64,000 bases of DNA from contig NZ_CP047957.1 in NCBI RefSeq assembly GCF_014280035.1, forward strand, positions 1,736,001 through 1,800,000, read 5' to 3'. The position numbers and the translations under genes were made by a program. The DNA is from Synechococcus sp. A18-25c (GTDB lineage Bacteria > Cyanobacteriota > Cyanobacteriia > PCC-6307 > Cyanobiaceae). The stretch's first letter is position 1. Each line of letters opens with the position of its first letter. Under the pieces are notes generated by a model. It ran no database searches. It was not told the DNA's origin and saw only the letters and a program-made list of their open reading frames with translations. Of this stretch, positions 56,997 to 64,000 are shown piece after piece.

Positions 56997-57403
56997 CAGA
57001 GCCGGCCGCCCCGCCGGTGTTCGGAACGGCACCAATAGATCAGGGCCAGCAAGTGGAGCACGGCCAGTAGGACCGACCAAAGACCGATGGCAGGTTGAGC
57101 TCCCAAGGCCAGGCGAACGATGCCGTAGGGGAGGGCTCCCGCCAGGCTCATCGAGAGCGCCACGATCGCCAGAATTACGCCCCAGCGTCGCTGCGCCAAC
57201 AGACCGGCACAGGCAACGATGCCGACGATCGTCGCTGGCCAGGCCAGGGAAAAAGCCAGGCTGATGTTGGTGGCCTGAAAACCGGCCGAGTGATCCGATC
57301 GAAAGGCCAGCACACCAATTGCAGGAAGCGCCAAGAGATTGGCCACCAGACCGATCCAGGTCATGAACCAGTAACCGCGCATCCGGGGACCCATAGAAAG
57401 CAT
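56996..57403 (-). CDS. small four-helix membrane protein, unknown
   Basis: 135 residues with four hydrophobic stretches (TWIGLVANLLALPAIGVLAF, LAFSLAWPATIVGIVACAGLL, GVILAIVALSMSLAGAL, IGLWSVLLAVLHLLALIYW) and a basic tail (RSEHRRGGRL). Several ATGs lie in the first 14 codons, so the start is uncertain. Coupled by a one-base overlap to the RluA-type gene. No domain recognised. Confidence 0.65.
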   Translation of the reverse strand: MLSMGPRMRGYWFMTWIGLVANLLALPAIGVLAFRSDHSAGFQATNISLAFSLAWPATIVGIVACAGLLAQRRWGVILAIVALSMSLAGALPYGIVRLALGAQPAIGLWSVLLAVLHLLALIYWCRSEHRRGGRL

Positions 57404-57434
57404 GAACCGAAGCGCTCACCGTACGGTCTGCCGA

Positions 57435-57761
57435 TTAATCGATGACCCCATCCGCGGATGCGGCTTCATCGTCCAGGTCGGTTTCAAGAGTCGCCAGAAG
57501 CAGATTGAGTGCGTCCTCGCGACTGAGCGACTCAGCAGACACCTGATTCATCCAACGTTGCGCGAGGCTCTCGATCTGATCCAATAACAACCCCGCATCG
57601 CGCAGCGCATCGGCCACACGCAGGGATGTCTGGTGATCCAGCTCCAGCGCATCCAGAACCACGTAGCGCTGGCCGTCCTCTCCGATGTAGGTCAGGCGGC
57701 CTTGCGCATCGAGCGTGGGTCCGGCGCAAGGGGTGATGGGTTCCTCCTTCATGGCAGTCAT
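57435..57761 (-). CDS. small acidic protein of picocyanobacterial type
   Basis: 108 residues from the ATG at 57761, which shares its A with the preceding gene's TGA. Starts MKEEPITPCAGPTLDAQGRL a few codons in, followed by a strand pair (YIGEDGQRYVVLDAL), a helix rich in Leu/Asp, and an acidic tail (TLETDLDDEAASAD). No signal peptide or known motif. Coupled to the metallopeptidase gene upstream. Confidence 0.6.
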   Translation of the reverse strand: MTAMKEEPITPCAGPTLDAQGRLTYIGEDGQRYVVLDALELDHQTSLRVADALRDAGLLLDQIESLAQRWMNQVSAESLSREDALNLLLATLETDLDDEAASADGVID

Positions 57762-58312
57762 CAAGGTGGGGAGAACGGTGATTCTTGAGGTGAGATGGGA
57801 CCGCCCCCACGCAGCTCATCGGCACAGAAACTGCGGAACAACTCTTCCACCTCTGCAGGTGGCATGCCCTGCACAAGGCGTGCCTCGATCTCATCACGGC
57901 GCTGGGACTGGTGATAGAGCCTCAGCTCCTGGAACGCCAAAGTGGATTGGGCTTCAATCCTCGCCAGTGCATGGCCCACCTGATGGTCCTCCAGCAGCGG
58001 CGCACCGTGGCAATGCTGCATCACGTGGGCAGACTCATGGGCCAGCACCACCCAAACCTGCAGCGGATCATCCTCGAGGTTGTTGGCACACAGAAGCAGG
58101 GCATTCTGGGGAACATGAAACGCCCCGAGCAGCGTTTCTGGACAATCCTTGGCCACCATCGTGTCTGTGCCCGCTTGCCGAATCAGAGCGGCATAGCGAC
58201 CGATGCGATCCCACGTGTCCGCCTTGGCGCGGCCTGGATGGAAAGGGGCCAACAATGCCAGCACCAGCGCGACAGCGACAGGCACCCGACTTGGTGGAGG
58301 AAGACCCAGCAA
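57761..58312 (-). CDS. secreted HExxH metallopeptidase-like protein
   Basis: 183 residues. Signal peptide with core VAVALVLALLAPF and cleavage near AKA-D. The mature domain is like a short M48 peptidase: NALLLCANNLEDDPLQVWVVL followed by zinc motif HESAHVMQH, and further His residues (DHQVGHALARIEAQ) that could supply the third ligand. A Cys-rich end (FRSFCADEL) follows. Probably lumenal or periplasmic quality-control protease; activity inferred. Confidence 0.75.
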   Translation of the reverse strand: MLGLPPPSRVPVAVALVLALLAPFHPGRAKADTWDRIGRYAALIRQAGTDTMVAKDCPETLLGAFHVPQNALLLCANNLEDDPLQVWVVLAHESAHVMQHCHGAPLLEDHQVGHALARIEAQSTLAFQELRLYHQSQRRDEIEARLVQGMPPAEVEELFRSFCADELRGGGPISPQESPFSPP

Positions 58313-58380
58313 AGCAAAGCATCCAATCCCTGGTCTTATTCAAGACGCGCTGGACAGAATTGGCATCCCTTTCGTCAAAT

Positions 58381-58680
58381 TCAAGGCGCCAATCGGCGCA
58401 CACTCTCCACCTTGTCGCGAAACGACTGGACGCGATCGATCCGGGTGTTCACCCGCAACGAAGCATGCAAACGCTGCACCCCCTCAGCGTGAAGCCGCAC
58501 ATGGCAGGCCTTCACGCAGGCGAAAACGGCATCCCAATCACCCTCAATCGCGGTTCCATCAGGCCCCAATTGATGCTCGAGCCCCGAGGACTCAATCACC
58601 TCATGACACATCGCCACATAGGGAGCCAGAGAAACACCAACCCCAAGCGGCACCAGGCAGAGATCAACACTCACTTTCAT
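58381..58680 (-). CDS. MTH1187-family thiamine-binding-like protein (UPF0045/DUF77)
   Basis: 99 residues. The pattern VSVDLCLVPLGVGVSLAPYV, CHEVIESSGLEHQLGPDGTAIEGDW, VKACHVRLHAEGVQRLHASLRVNTRID is that of the ferredoxin-like UPF0045 family, whose members bind thiamine or related pyrimidines as tetramers. ATG start, no signal peptide. It lies 68 bp upstream of the metallopeptidase gene, same strand. Confidence 0.8.
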   Translation of the reverse strand: MKVSVDLCLVPLGVGVSLAPYVAMCHEVIESSGLEHQLGPDGTAIEGDWDAVFACVKACHVRLHAEGVQRLHASLRVNTRIDRVQSFRDKVESVRRLAP

Positions 58681-58764
58681 GGCTCGCGCCTTTCACACCC
58701 GACCATGCTTGATCTGGAAGCCAGAGGACGCAAGGCCCTTTTTCAACGAGCCATCATGCAATCC

Positions 58765-59001
58765 TTATCGACCACCGCGAAGCTCCGGCTCACTCGTTAA
58801 ACAAGCACTGGGATATCCGAGCGTGCGCCACTCACCACATCGGGTTTGCACCTCAAGCGCCATGCCACGCTCACAAACAGAAAGGGATCGTCCCTGACCG
58901 GCACACCAGCGACTGGCTGCCGCCTCAGCAGCCGCCACAGACTCGTATGGGGCATCCAGCACTGGGTGCGGTGTTCCATCCAGCGCCACGAGCCTGTACA
59001 T
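58765..59001 (-). CDS. small protein of unknown function
   Basis: 78 residues from the ATG at 59001; ATG 59022 and GTG 59028 are alternatives. Begins MYRLVALDGTPHPVLDAPY, has an Ala-rich helix (SVAAAEAAASRWC), then strands SLSVCERGMALEV and CGEWRTLGYP. Three cysteines. No family recognised; the regular strand-helix-strand layout supports a real gene. Confidence 0.55.
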   Translation of the reverse strand: MYRLVALDGTPHPVLDAPYESVAAAEAAASRWCAGQGRSLSVCERGMALEVQTRCGEWRTLGYPSACLTSEPELRGGR

Positions 59002-59105
59002 CGGGCGACCGGAATCGGGCATGTCCACTTCTGCATCTGTCTACAGTGTTTCACGGCACAGGCGGTCCCGCCATCCCGGATGCTGAACCGAGCCGCCTTC
59101 ACGCG

Positions 59106-59576
59106 ATGCCTAGCCAAGTCCTCGCTGACGCCTACGAGGCACTGCTCACTCGAGCTCCTGCGCCTCTCTTTGCTCGTGCCAGGAGGCTCTACCTCGACAA
59201 GTACTGCCTGGAAGGGCGGGACACCGAGAGTCCGCTTCGCCTTTTCGTGGCCCGAGAACAGCTTCATGAACAGGTCCAACCGGACCAGGACGCAGGCCCC
59301 AATGGACGGATCGCCACACTCACCTCCGAAACGAGAGAACTGGCGCTGGTTCATTGGCAACAGGACTCACCGCCGGACTCTGACCTCATCGAGATGTACC
59401 TCAACAATCAGTGGCAATGCCAGCCGATGCTGATGATGCCGAGTGAGCAGCGCTGGTTTCGCAATAGCGGCTACCAGATGCGCCTGACCCTCTCCGATCC
59501 GCTGATCTGGATTCGCAACACCCGCTACCAAGAGACGGAGAATCAATCGATCAACGAAAAACCCACAAAAAGCTGA
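59106..59576 (+). CDS. hypothetical protein
   Basis: 156 residues from the ATG at 59106. A helical first third (LADAYEALLTRAPAPLFARARRLYLDKYC) is followed by LRLFVAREQLHE, a strand-rich middle (LALVHWQQD, LIEMYLNNQWQCQPMLM) and a charged tail. No motif recognised, no signal peptide. A small gene starts 5 bp after the stop on the same strand, suggesting a two-gene unit. Confidence 0.6.
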   Translation: MPSQVLADAYEALLTRAPAPLFARARRLYLDKYCLEGRDTESPLRLFVAREQLHEQVQPDQDAGPNGRIATLTSETRELALVHWQQDSPPDSDLIEMYLNNQWQCQPMLMMPSEQRWFRNSGYQMRLTLSDPLIWIRNTRYQETENQSINEKPTKS

Positions 59577-59581
59577 AGTGG

Positions 59582-59845
59582 ATGACACCAGCCACAGAGA
59601 GCTGGCTAGGCATTGATCAGGACAAGATGACATCCGTGATGAGAACGCAACGCCTTGAGCGCTACGTCCTTCGCCATGAGGGCACAGGTGACTATTTGCG
59701 CGTTAACGAGGAGAGTCAAGAAATCGAACGCAGCACCAGTCCTGAAATGGCGTGGGAATTCCACACCCATGACGGTGCTGTCACCCATGCCATCTGGATC
59801 GGCCAAGTGTTCGGTCAGACGCCCGACGTGGTGAGGATGGCTTAA
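59582..59845 (+). CDS. small protein of unknown function
   Basis: 87 residues from the ATG at 59582, 5 bp after the previous gene; internal ATGs at 59627 and 59639 are possible starts. The core reads RLERYVLRHEGTGDYLRVNE, ERSTSPEMAWEFHTHDGAV, AIWIGQVFGQTPDVV: several strands, few helices. Not recognised. Confidence 0.6.
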   Translation: MTPATESWLGIDQDKMTSVMRTQRLERYVLRHEGTGDYLRVNEESQEIERSTSPEMAWEFHTHDGAVTHAIWIGQVFGQTPDVVRMA

Positions 59846-59875
59846 AGATTTGGTGAGCGAGGCCCACCAAGTTGA

Positions 59876-60157
59876 TCAGAGCTCGTCTTCCACCTCGGCC
59901 TTGATGGTGCAATCCGATAGCGGATAGCTCACACATAGCAGGGCAAATCCGTTGCCCATCTGTTCATCATCAAGAAAGCTCTGGTCGGTCTGATCAACGC
60001 TTCCAGAGATCACTTTTCCAGCACAGGTGCTGCAAGCTCCTGCGCGACAGGAATAAGGAAGATCAATTCCTTGCTCTTCTGCTGCGTCCAGAATGTATTG
60101 GTCATCTGCACAGGAGAAATCTTTGCCGCCCTCAAGGGTGATGGTGAAAGTAGCCAT
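59876..60157 (-). CDS. plant-type [2Fe-2S] ferredoxin
   Basis: 93 residues from the ATG at 60157. Cluster ligands are visible in CRAGACSTC and the downstream LLCVSYP Cys; the N-terminal [11 protein letters not shown] and [15 protein letters not shown] match PetF-like ferredoxins. It carries electrons from photosystem I or between reductases. Marine picocyanobacteria hold several paralogues, so I do not assign petF. A Nif11-like gene lies upstream (104 bp), same strand. Confidence 0.93.
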   Translation of the reverse strand: MATFTITLEGGKDFSCADDQYILDAAEEQGIDLPYSCRAGACSTCAGKVISGSVDQTDQSFLDDEQMGNGFALLCVSYPLSDCTIKAEVEDEL

Positions 60158-60261
60158 GAACCTGAAAACACCAAACCGTTCGTAGGTGGTGTGACGCCAT
60201 CCAGACACACCGGTCAGGAAACTCAGACGCAAATCACGGGCGATGGTCTCAAGGGTGAACT

Positions 60262-60537
60262 TCAGCCCTGGATGAAATGGCGCAGGCGTCTGGACTCATC
60301 AGCCATGCGTCGCTGCAACTCGGTAGACGACACCGTCGACTCTTCTCGCTGCTGCGCCAGGAAAACATCCTCTTCCGTAATCACCAGATCACGTTCACGT
60401 CCGAGCGCGATCAGGGTCTCCAACGACAAGGGCTCCGACAAACGTTGCGCCAGTTCAGGCTCATCCTTTCGACGTTGCAGCAGGGCATCGAGATCCTGAA
60501 GAGACAAGGGCAGCAGCCTCACGTGCACAGAACTCAT
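60262..60537 (-). CDS. small Nif11-like domain protein
   Basis: 91 residues. The core [21 protein letters not shown], then [20 protein letters not shown] and TEEDVF follows the Nif11 pattern (helix, DPEL, short turn, A-x-G-F/L-like turn, TEEDL). The tail is Glu/Arg-rich and has no Gly-Gly cleavage site and no cysteine core, so it is not a lanthipeptide precursor. It lies 104 bp upstream of a ferredoxin gene in the same direction. The Nif11 call is mine by eye. Confidence 0.6.
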   Translation of the reverse strand: MSSVHVRLLPLSLQDLDALLQRRKDEPELAQRLSEPLSLETLIALGRERDLVITEEDVFLAQQREESTVSSTELQRRMADESRRLRHFIQG

Positions 60538-60990
60538 TTCATCAGACCATTGCTAGACATCGCAAAAGTGCTGCTACGCCCAATGGCATTGGACCGTCTG
60601 AGCACCGCTGCACGGAGCCTTGGAACCAGCCTGATCAGGCTCGACCTCGGTCGGTCCGCCATGCAGGCCGCCTGCCGTGTTCTGCCACCCGTTGGCGGTG
60701 ACGGCAACAGTGACCCTCTCAACAAACGGGTGGGAAACGCCAAGAACATCGGCCACACCCAATTGAACACCGATTTCGCAGTAGACGGTCCTTCCACGAG
60801 CTCCAAGCCAGTCTTCACCGCCGATTCATTCGCCAGCAGCGGGGCCAAGATATTGAGGCCTCCTACCATCACTCAAGGCAGACAGATCAATCAGGTGAAG
60901 TTCAAGAACGGTGCTGGCAGCGATCCCAGTTCCACAGGATTCAGCTGCCAAAGATCCGTTCAAACTTGAAACTGAGCCGCCGAACCTCCC
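60538..60990. other. 453-bp stretch without a convincing gene
   Basis: Two frames are open here: a rightward one running across the Nif11-like gene to 60969, and a leftward one of 113 codons ending at 60534 whose stop overlaps the Nif11-like start as ATGA. Neither has a recognisable domain, and a third leftward frame gives a fluent but stop-broken reading (GVADVLGVSHPFVERVTVAV around 60650-60760). Could be a decayed gene or regulatory RNA region; I cannot choose. Confidence 0.4.
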
Positions 60991-61353
60991 ATGCAACAAC
61001 GCCTTTGGCTCATCCTTCCCACCGCGGGGATCCCACTGCTGATTGTTTTGTTTGTGGTGCTCTGGCAAGCCGTTCAACGCCAGAATTTGATGTTGCAGGA
61101 GCTCGTCGATCGCGTCGAAGAGTTGGAAGGGTTTGACCGCGCAGAGCAAAAAACCAGTCAAGAGCTCCTCCAACAGCAGCTAGGCGCCCTACAAGCCCGG
61201 CAACGGCGACTGCAGGGAAAGATCTTCGATCTTGAGAGCTGGCGCAGCGGATCACGAGAACGCGAGCGAAGGTTGCTGGAGCGACTCAACCCTGGCCCCT
61301 TCCAAAGTCCGGACACTCTGCAAGCACCACCGGAGCCCAGCATCAACCCTTAA
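60991..61353 (+). CDS. single-pass coiled-coil membrane protein
   Basis: 120 residues. One N-terminal membrane helix (LWLILPTAGIPLLIVLFVVLW), then a long Gln/Glu/Arg-rich coiled coil (about 30-100, EELEGFDRAEQKTSQELLQQQ) and a Pro-rich tail. Orientation should place the coil in the cytosol or periplasm; no family recognised. Overlaps the convergent ABC permease gene by 11 bp. Confidence 0.65.
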   Translation: MQQRLWLILPTAGIPLLIVLFVVLWQAVQRQNLMLQELVDRVEELEGFDRAEQKTSQELLQQQLGALQARQRRLQGKIFDLESWRSGSRERERRLLERLNPGPFQSPDTLQAPPEPSINP

Positions 61354-62188
61354 CGGCATCACCGCTGGCACTGGGAAGAATGAAACGCTGCAAAAGAATG
61401 AACAACAGCAGCACCGGAAGAATCGACACCACCGAGCCGGCTGCGACCATCCGCCAGTCCAGGGAAAAACTGCTGGCCAACTGCTGAAGACCCAAGGGCA
61501 GTGTGAACAGCTGTGGATCGTCAAGGATCACAAGCGGCCAAAGGAAATCACTCCAAGTGCCGATGAACACGAACATCGCCAGGGTGATCAGGTCGGCACG
61601 CGCAGCCGGAATCATCACGTTCCACCACTCCCCGAGCTTGCTGCAACCATCCATTCGGGCTGCTTCCTCGAGCTCCACAGGCACACCTAGAAAGCTTTGG
61701 CGAAGGAGATAAAGCCCGAAGGCGGTCGCGGCCTGCGGGATCACCAAGGCCAGCAACGTGTTGCGCAGTCCCAGCTGAACCATCAGCAGGTAAAGCGGAA
61801 TCATCACCACCTGGAAGGGAATCAGAATCGTGGCGACCACTAGCCCAAGAACGAGGCCACGACCGGCGAAGCGCATGCGCGCAAGGGGATACGCCGCCAA
61901 TGAGCAGAAGAGAAGGTTGGCCACCACCGCCACCAGGCTCACGATCGCGCTGTTGAGCAAATAACGACCCAGAGGGTTGTCCTGAAACAAACGAACGTAG
62001 GCATCAAGACTGGGCTGGGCGGGAAGTAGTGCCGGAGGGCTCGTAAAAATGTCCTCCGCCTGTCCTTTGAGCGAAGTGCTCACCAGCCAGAGCAGGGGCA
62101 CCAAAACGGCCAGCGCCAGAAGGATCAGAACCAGAAGCTGAAGCAGAGCACCGAGACGAACGCCGGCACGGCCTGGGGATGCCTGCAT
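61343..62188 (-). CDS. carbohydrate-type ABC transporter permease (MalG-like)
   Basis: 281 residues from the ATG at 62188; a TTG three codons upstream is also open. Six membrane helices and the EAA loop EEAARMDGCSKLGEWWNVMIP that contacts the ATPase. It resembles the MalG/GgtD half of sugar or glucosylglycerol importers. No ATPase, binding protein or second permease is next to it; leuA lies 5 bp upstream in the same direction. Substrate unknown. Confidence 0.88.
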   Translation of the reverse strand: MQASPGRAGVRLGALLQLLVLILLALAVLVPLLWLVSTSLKGQAEDIFTSPPALLPAQPSLDAYVRLFQDNPLGRYLLNSAIVSLVAVVANLLFCSLAAYPLARMRFAGRGLVLGLVVATILIPFQVVMIPLYLLMVQLGLRNTLLALVIPQAATAFGLYLLRQSFLGVPVELEEAARMDGCSKLGEWWNVMIPAARADLITLAMFVFIGTWSDFLWPLVILDDPQLFTLPLGLQQLASSFSLDWRMVAAGSVVSILPVLLLFILLQRFILPSASGDAVKG

Positions 62189-62193
62189 CAACG

Positions 62194-63816
62194 TCAACGT
62201 GCTGGGCTCGAATCCAGGGGGGCCGCATCCCGCTGAGGATGCAGAGCCGGCTGGGCCGCGGCGGCGACAAGACGGTTGAGCGCATTCACAAAGGCCTGAG
62301 CCGCTGCCACCACCACATCGGTGTCAGCGGAATGACCGGAATACAGCTCCCCATCGCGTCGCAGGCGGATGGTGACCTCACCCATGGCGTCAATGCCTTC
62401 GGTCACAGACTTGACTGAAAACTCCACCAGCTCATTCGGCTCCCCAGCCAAGGCATTCAGCGCTCGGCAAACGGCATCCACCGGTCCAGTCCCGATGGAG
62501 GCCATGGTTTGCTCTTCTCCATCCTCATCCGCCAGGGTGACGGTGGCGGTCGGGCTGAGGCTGCTCCCGCAGCTCACTTGCACCAGCTTCAGCTGGTAGC
62601 GAGCTTCCGGTTGCTGCACCTGCTCGCTGACGATCGCTTCAAGATCACGGTCGGTGATCTCTCGTTTGCGATCGGCCAAATCCTTGAATCGCGCGAAAGC
62701 ATCGTCGAGATCCTCCCGACTGAGGTTGTAGCCCAGCTCTTCCAGACGGGCACGCACGGCACTGCGACCACTGAGTTTGCCGAGGGAGATCCGGTTGTCG
62801 CTTAAACCAACAGTGCGTGCGTCGACAATCTCATAGGTGAGGCGATTCTTGAGAACACCATCCTGGTGGATTCCGGATTCATGAGCGAAGGCATTGGCAC
62901 CAACGATGGCCTTGTTGGGCTGCACCACCATGCCGGTGAGATTGGACACCAGACGAGAGGTCTTGGTGATCTCTTCGGTGCGCACCGCCGTGAGCGGGGT
63001 CGGTGAATCTTCTTCACGCCCAAAGTAGGGATTGAAGAAGCGGCGTCGCACGTGCAACGCCATCACTAACTCTTCCAAAGCCGCATTTCCAGCCCGCTCC
63101 CCAATGCCGTTGATCGTGCATTCGAGCTGACGCGCACCGTTTTTCACCGCCTCGAGGAAGTTGGCCACCGCCAGCCCCAGGTCGTTATGGCCATGCACGG
63201 ACAACACCGCATCCGCAATGTTCGGCACATGCCGGTCAATACCAGCAATCAGCGCACCGAATTCGCTCGGGGTGGTGTATCCGACAGTGTCTGGGATGTT
63301 GATGGTGCTGGCACCGGCTGCAATGGCAGCTTCGATCACCTCGTACAGGAACTCCGGATCACTGCGGCCGGCATCCTCGCAGGAGAACTCGACGTCATCC
63401 ACCAGGGAGCGGGCGTAGGCCACCATGTCGGGGACGATGGCGAGCACCTCCTTACGGCTCTTGCGCAGCTTGTGCTCTAGATGGATATCGCTGGTGGCGA
63501 TGAAGGTGTGAATCCGCCTACGGGGTGCAGGCGCCACGGCATCCGCACAGGCTTTGATGTCGCCACGGGAGGCCCTAGCCAGTCCGCAAATCACTGGTCC
63601 GTTGTCGCCGCCCACCTGCTGGGCGATGCGTTGCACAGCAGCAAAATCTCCGGGACTGGCGAAGGGGAAACCAGCCTCGATCACATCCACTCCGAGCCGG
63701 GCGAGCTGTTGAGCAATCGCCAGCTTTTCTTCGAGGTTGAGGCTGGCTCCAGGAGACTGCTCACCATCCCTGAGGGTGGTGTCGAAGATCAGAACGCGGC
63801 CTGGATCGTGGGCCAT
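62194..63816 (-). CDS. leuA: 2-isopropylmalate synthase
   Basis: 540 residues. Catalytic TIM barrel begins [16 protein letters not shown], with [17 protein letters not shown] and [13 protein letters not shown]; the linker [19 protein letters not shown] leads to a C-terminal leucine-sensing domain ([27 protein letters not shown]). First step of leucine synthesis. ATG start, 5 bp before the permease gene. 128 bp separate it from the divergent GH57 gene. Confidence 0.97.
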   Translation of the reverse strand: MAHDPGRVLIFDTTLRDGEQSPGASLNLEEKLAIAQQLARLGVDVIEAGFPFASPGDFAAVQRIAQQVGGDNGPVICGLARASRGDIKACADAVAPAPRRRIHTFIATSDIHLEHKLRKSRKEVLAIVPDMVAYARSLVDDVEFSCEDAGRSDPEFLYEVIEAAIAAGASTINIPDTVGYTTPSEFGALIAGIDRHVPNIADAVLSVHGHNDLGLAVANFLEAVKNGARQLECTINGIGERAGNAALEELVMALHVRRRFFNPYFGREEDSPTPLTAVRTEEITKTSRLVSNLTGMVVQPNKAIVGANAFAHESGIHQDGVLKNRLTYEIVDARTVGLSDNRISLGKLSGRSAVRARLEELGYNLSREDLDDAFARFKDLADRKREITDRDLEAIVSEQVQQPEARYQLKLVQVSCGSSLSPTATVTLADEDGEEQTMASIGTGPVDAVCRALNALAGEPNELVEFSVKSVTEGIDAMGEVTIRLRRDGELYSGHSADTDVVVAAAQAFVNALNRLVAAAAQPALHPQRDAAPLDSSPAR

Positions 63817-63944
63817 GGCGGAAGCCTCGACGCGATTTAGTCGGAATGACTATGAGTTAGGCCAGTCTAAGCGAGTGTGCGTGTCGATTCTTGCGAAACC
63901 CGCAAGGAATACCGGTACATTCACACGGTTGATGGGACGGGACC

Positions 63945-64000
63945 GTGGCACCCGGAGCACTCGCTCTTGTTCTGCACGCACACCTTCCCTATGTCCGGGC
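63945..64000 (+). CDS. GH57 family enzyme, N-terminal codons only (partial)
   Basis: A GTG at 63945 begins a frame that runs off the window end after 18 codons. The visible residues APGALALVLHAHLPYVR carry the ALVLHAHLPYVR motif that opens GH57 alpha-glucan enzymes (branching enzyme or amylopullulanase type). Divergent from leuA. The identity rests on a single motif. Confidence 0.7.
   Translation, partial: MAPGALALVLHAHLPYVR

Noticed and set aside
60277-60969. A 230-codon rightward open frame over the Nif11-like gene
   Set aside because: The overlapping leftward gene has a coherent domain pattern; this frame has no recognisable motif and runs over a region with no clear gene.

Overview
The window is a gene-dense stretch of chromosome from a marine picocyanobacterium, most likely a Synechococcus (sub-cluster 5.1 type). 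Evidence is a lumenal PsbP lipoprotein, a ferredoxin-NADP reductase with a CpcD-like phycobilisome-binding domain, the SasA clock kinase with its KaiB-like sensor domain, OpcA next to Zwf, a BciA-type 8-vinyl reductase (absent from divinyl-chlorophyll Prochlorococcus) and a two-copy-style lipoyl synthase. The DNA looks GC-rich and genes are packed head to tail with many 1-4 bp overlaps. I see no insertion sequence, prophage, CRISPR array or rRNA operon; one tRNA (Glu, UUC) is present.

Layout. 1-5.3 kb: the end of a transporter-like protein, an LCP-family protein, then two half-size FUSC-type membrane proteins and a TolC-family outer-membrane protein running rightwards, met from the other side by an HlyD-type adaptor and a 57-residue membrane protein (5.25-6.77 kb). 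6.8-9 kb: psbP divergent from recR-lipA. 8.9-15.4 kb: a leftward, largely overlapping operon lysA - cdaA - uppS - bioB - trhO - GST/DUF952 fusion - unknown. 15.4-21.3 kb: rimI, clpC, a glycerol-dehydrogenase-like protein, an alpha/beta hydrolase and a DUF2993 protein. 21.4-23.7 kb: cdsA and an Orn/Lys/Arg-decarboxylase-like protein, leftward. 23.8-30.5 kb: an ABC1/AarF kinase, a small membrane protein, a group 2 sigma factor (leftward), a PhoB/PhoR-like two-component pair, a pseudouridine synthase and a RodZ-like protein. 30.5-36.9 kb: malQ and bciA (leftward), a second, degenerate LCP protein, an unknown gene, prs and a GHL10 glycoside-hydrolase-like protein. 36.9-37.6 kb: a short AT-rich islet with one or two tiny genes. 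37.6-42.8 kb: pepN, a secreted unknown, a CpcS-like protein, sasA and tRNA-Glu. 42.9-50.3 kb: an SRPBCC protein, petH, zwf, opcA, cobB, acylphosphatase and a GAP-family membrane protein. 50.3-54.2 kb, leftward: folD - crtE - DUF212 protein - RecD-like helicase. 54.2-56.4 kb: a 7TM-HD phosphodiesterase. 56.4-60.5 kb: mostly small genes of unknown function, plus an RluA-type synthase, a metallopeptidase, a thiamine-binding-like protein, a plant-type ferredoxin and a Nif11-like small protein. 61-64 kb: a coiled-coil membrane protein, a sugar-type ABC permease, leuA and the first codons of a GH57 enzyme.

How it works together. Most genes are housekeeping: photosynthetic electron flow (psbP, petH, ferredoxin), reducing power (zwf/opcA), glycogen metabolism (malQ, GH57), cofactors (lipA, bioB, cobB, folD), isoprenoid/chlorophyll (crtE, uppS, bciA), cell envelope (LCP, cdsA, lysA, uppS) and regulation (sasA, phoBR-like, sigma factor). 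The window carries both the predicted c-di-AMP cyclase (cdaA) and a PgpH-type c-di-AMP phosphodiesterase, so both arms of that signal are here. I found no clear undescribed multi-gene system. The most promising odd items are the split FUSC/TolC/HlyD efflux set, the GST-DUF952 fusion, the Nif11-like orphan beside ferredoxin, the LCP paralogue without its arginine motif, recR without a standard start codon, and the AT-rich islet at 36.9-37.6 kb. All function calls are from reading motifs by eye; no database search was run.
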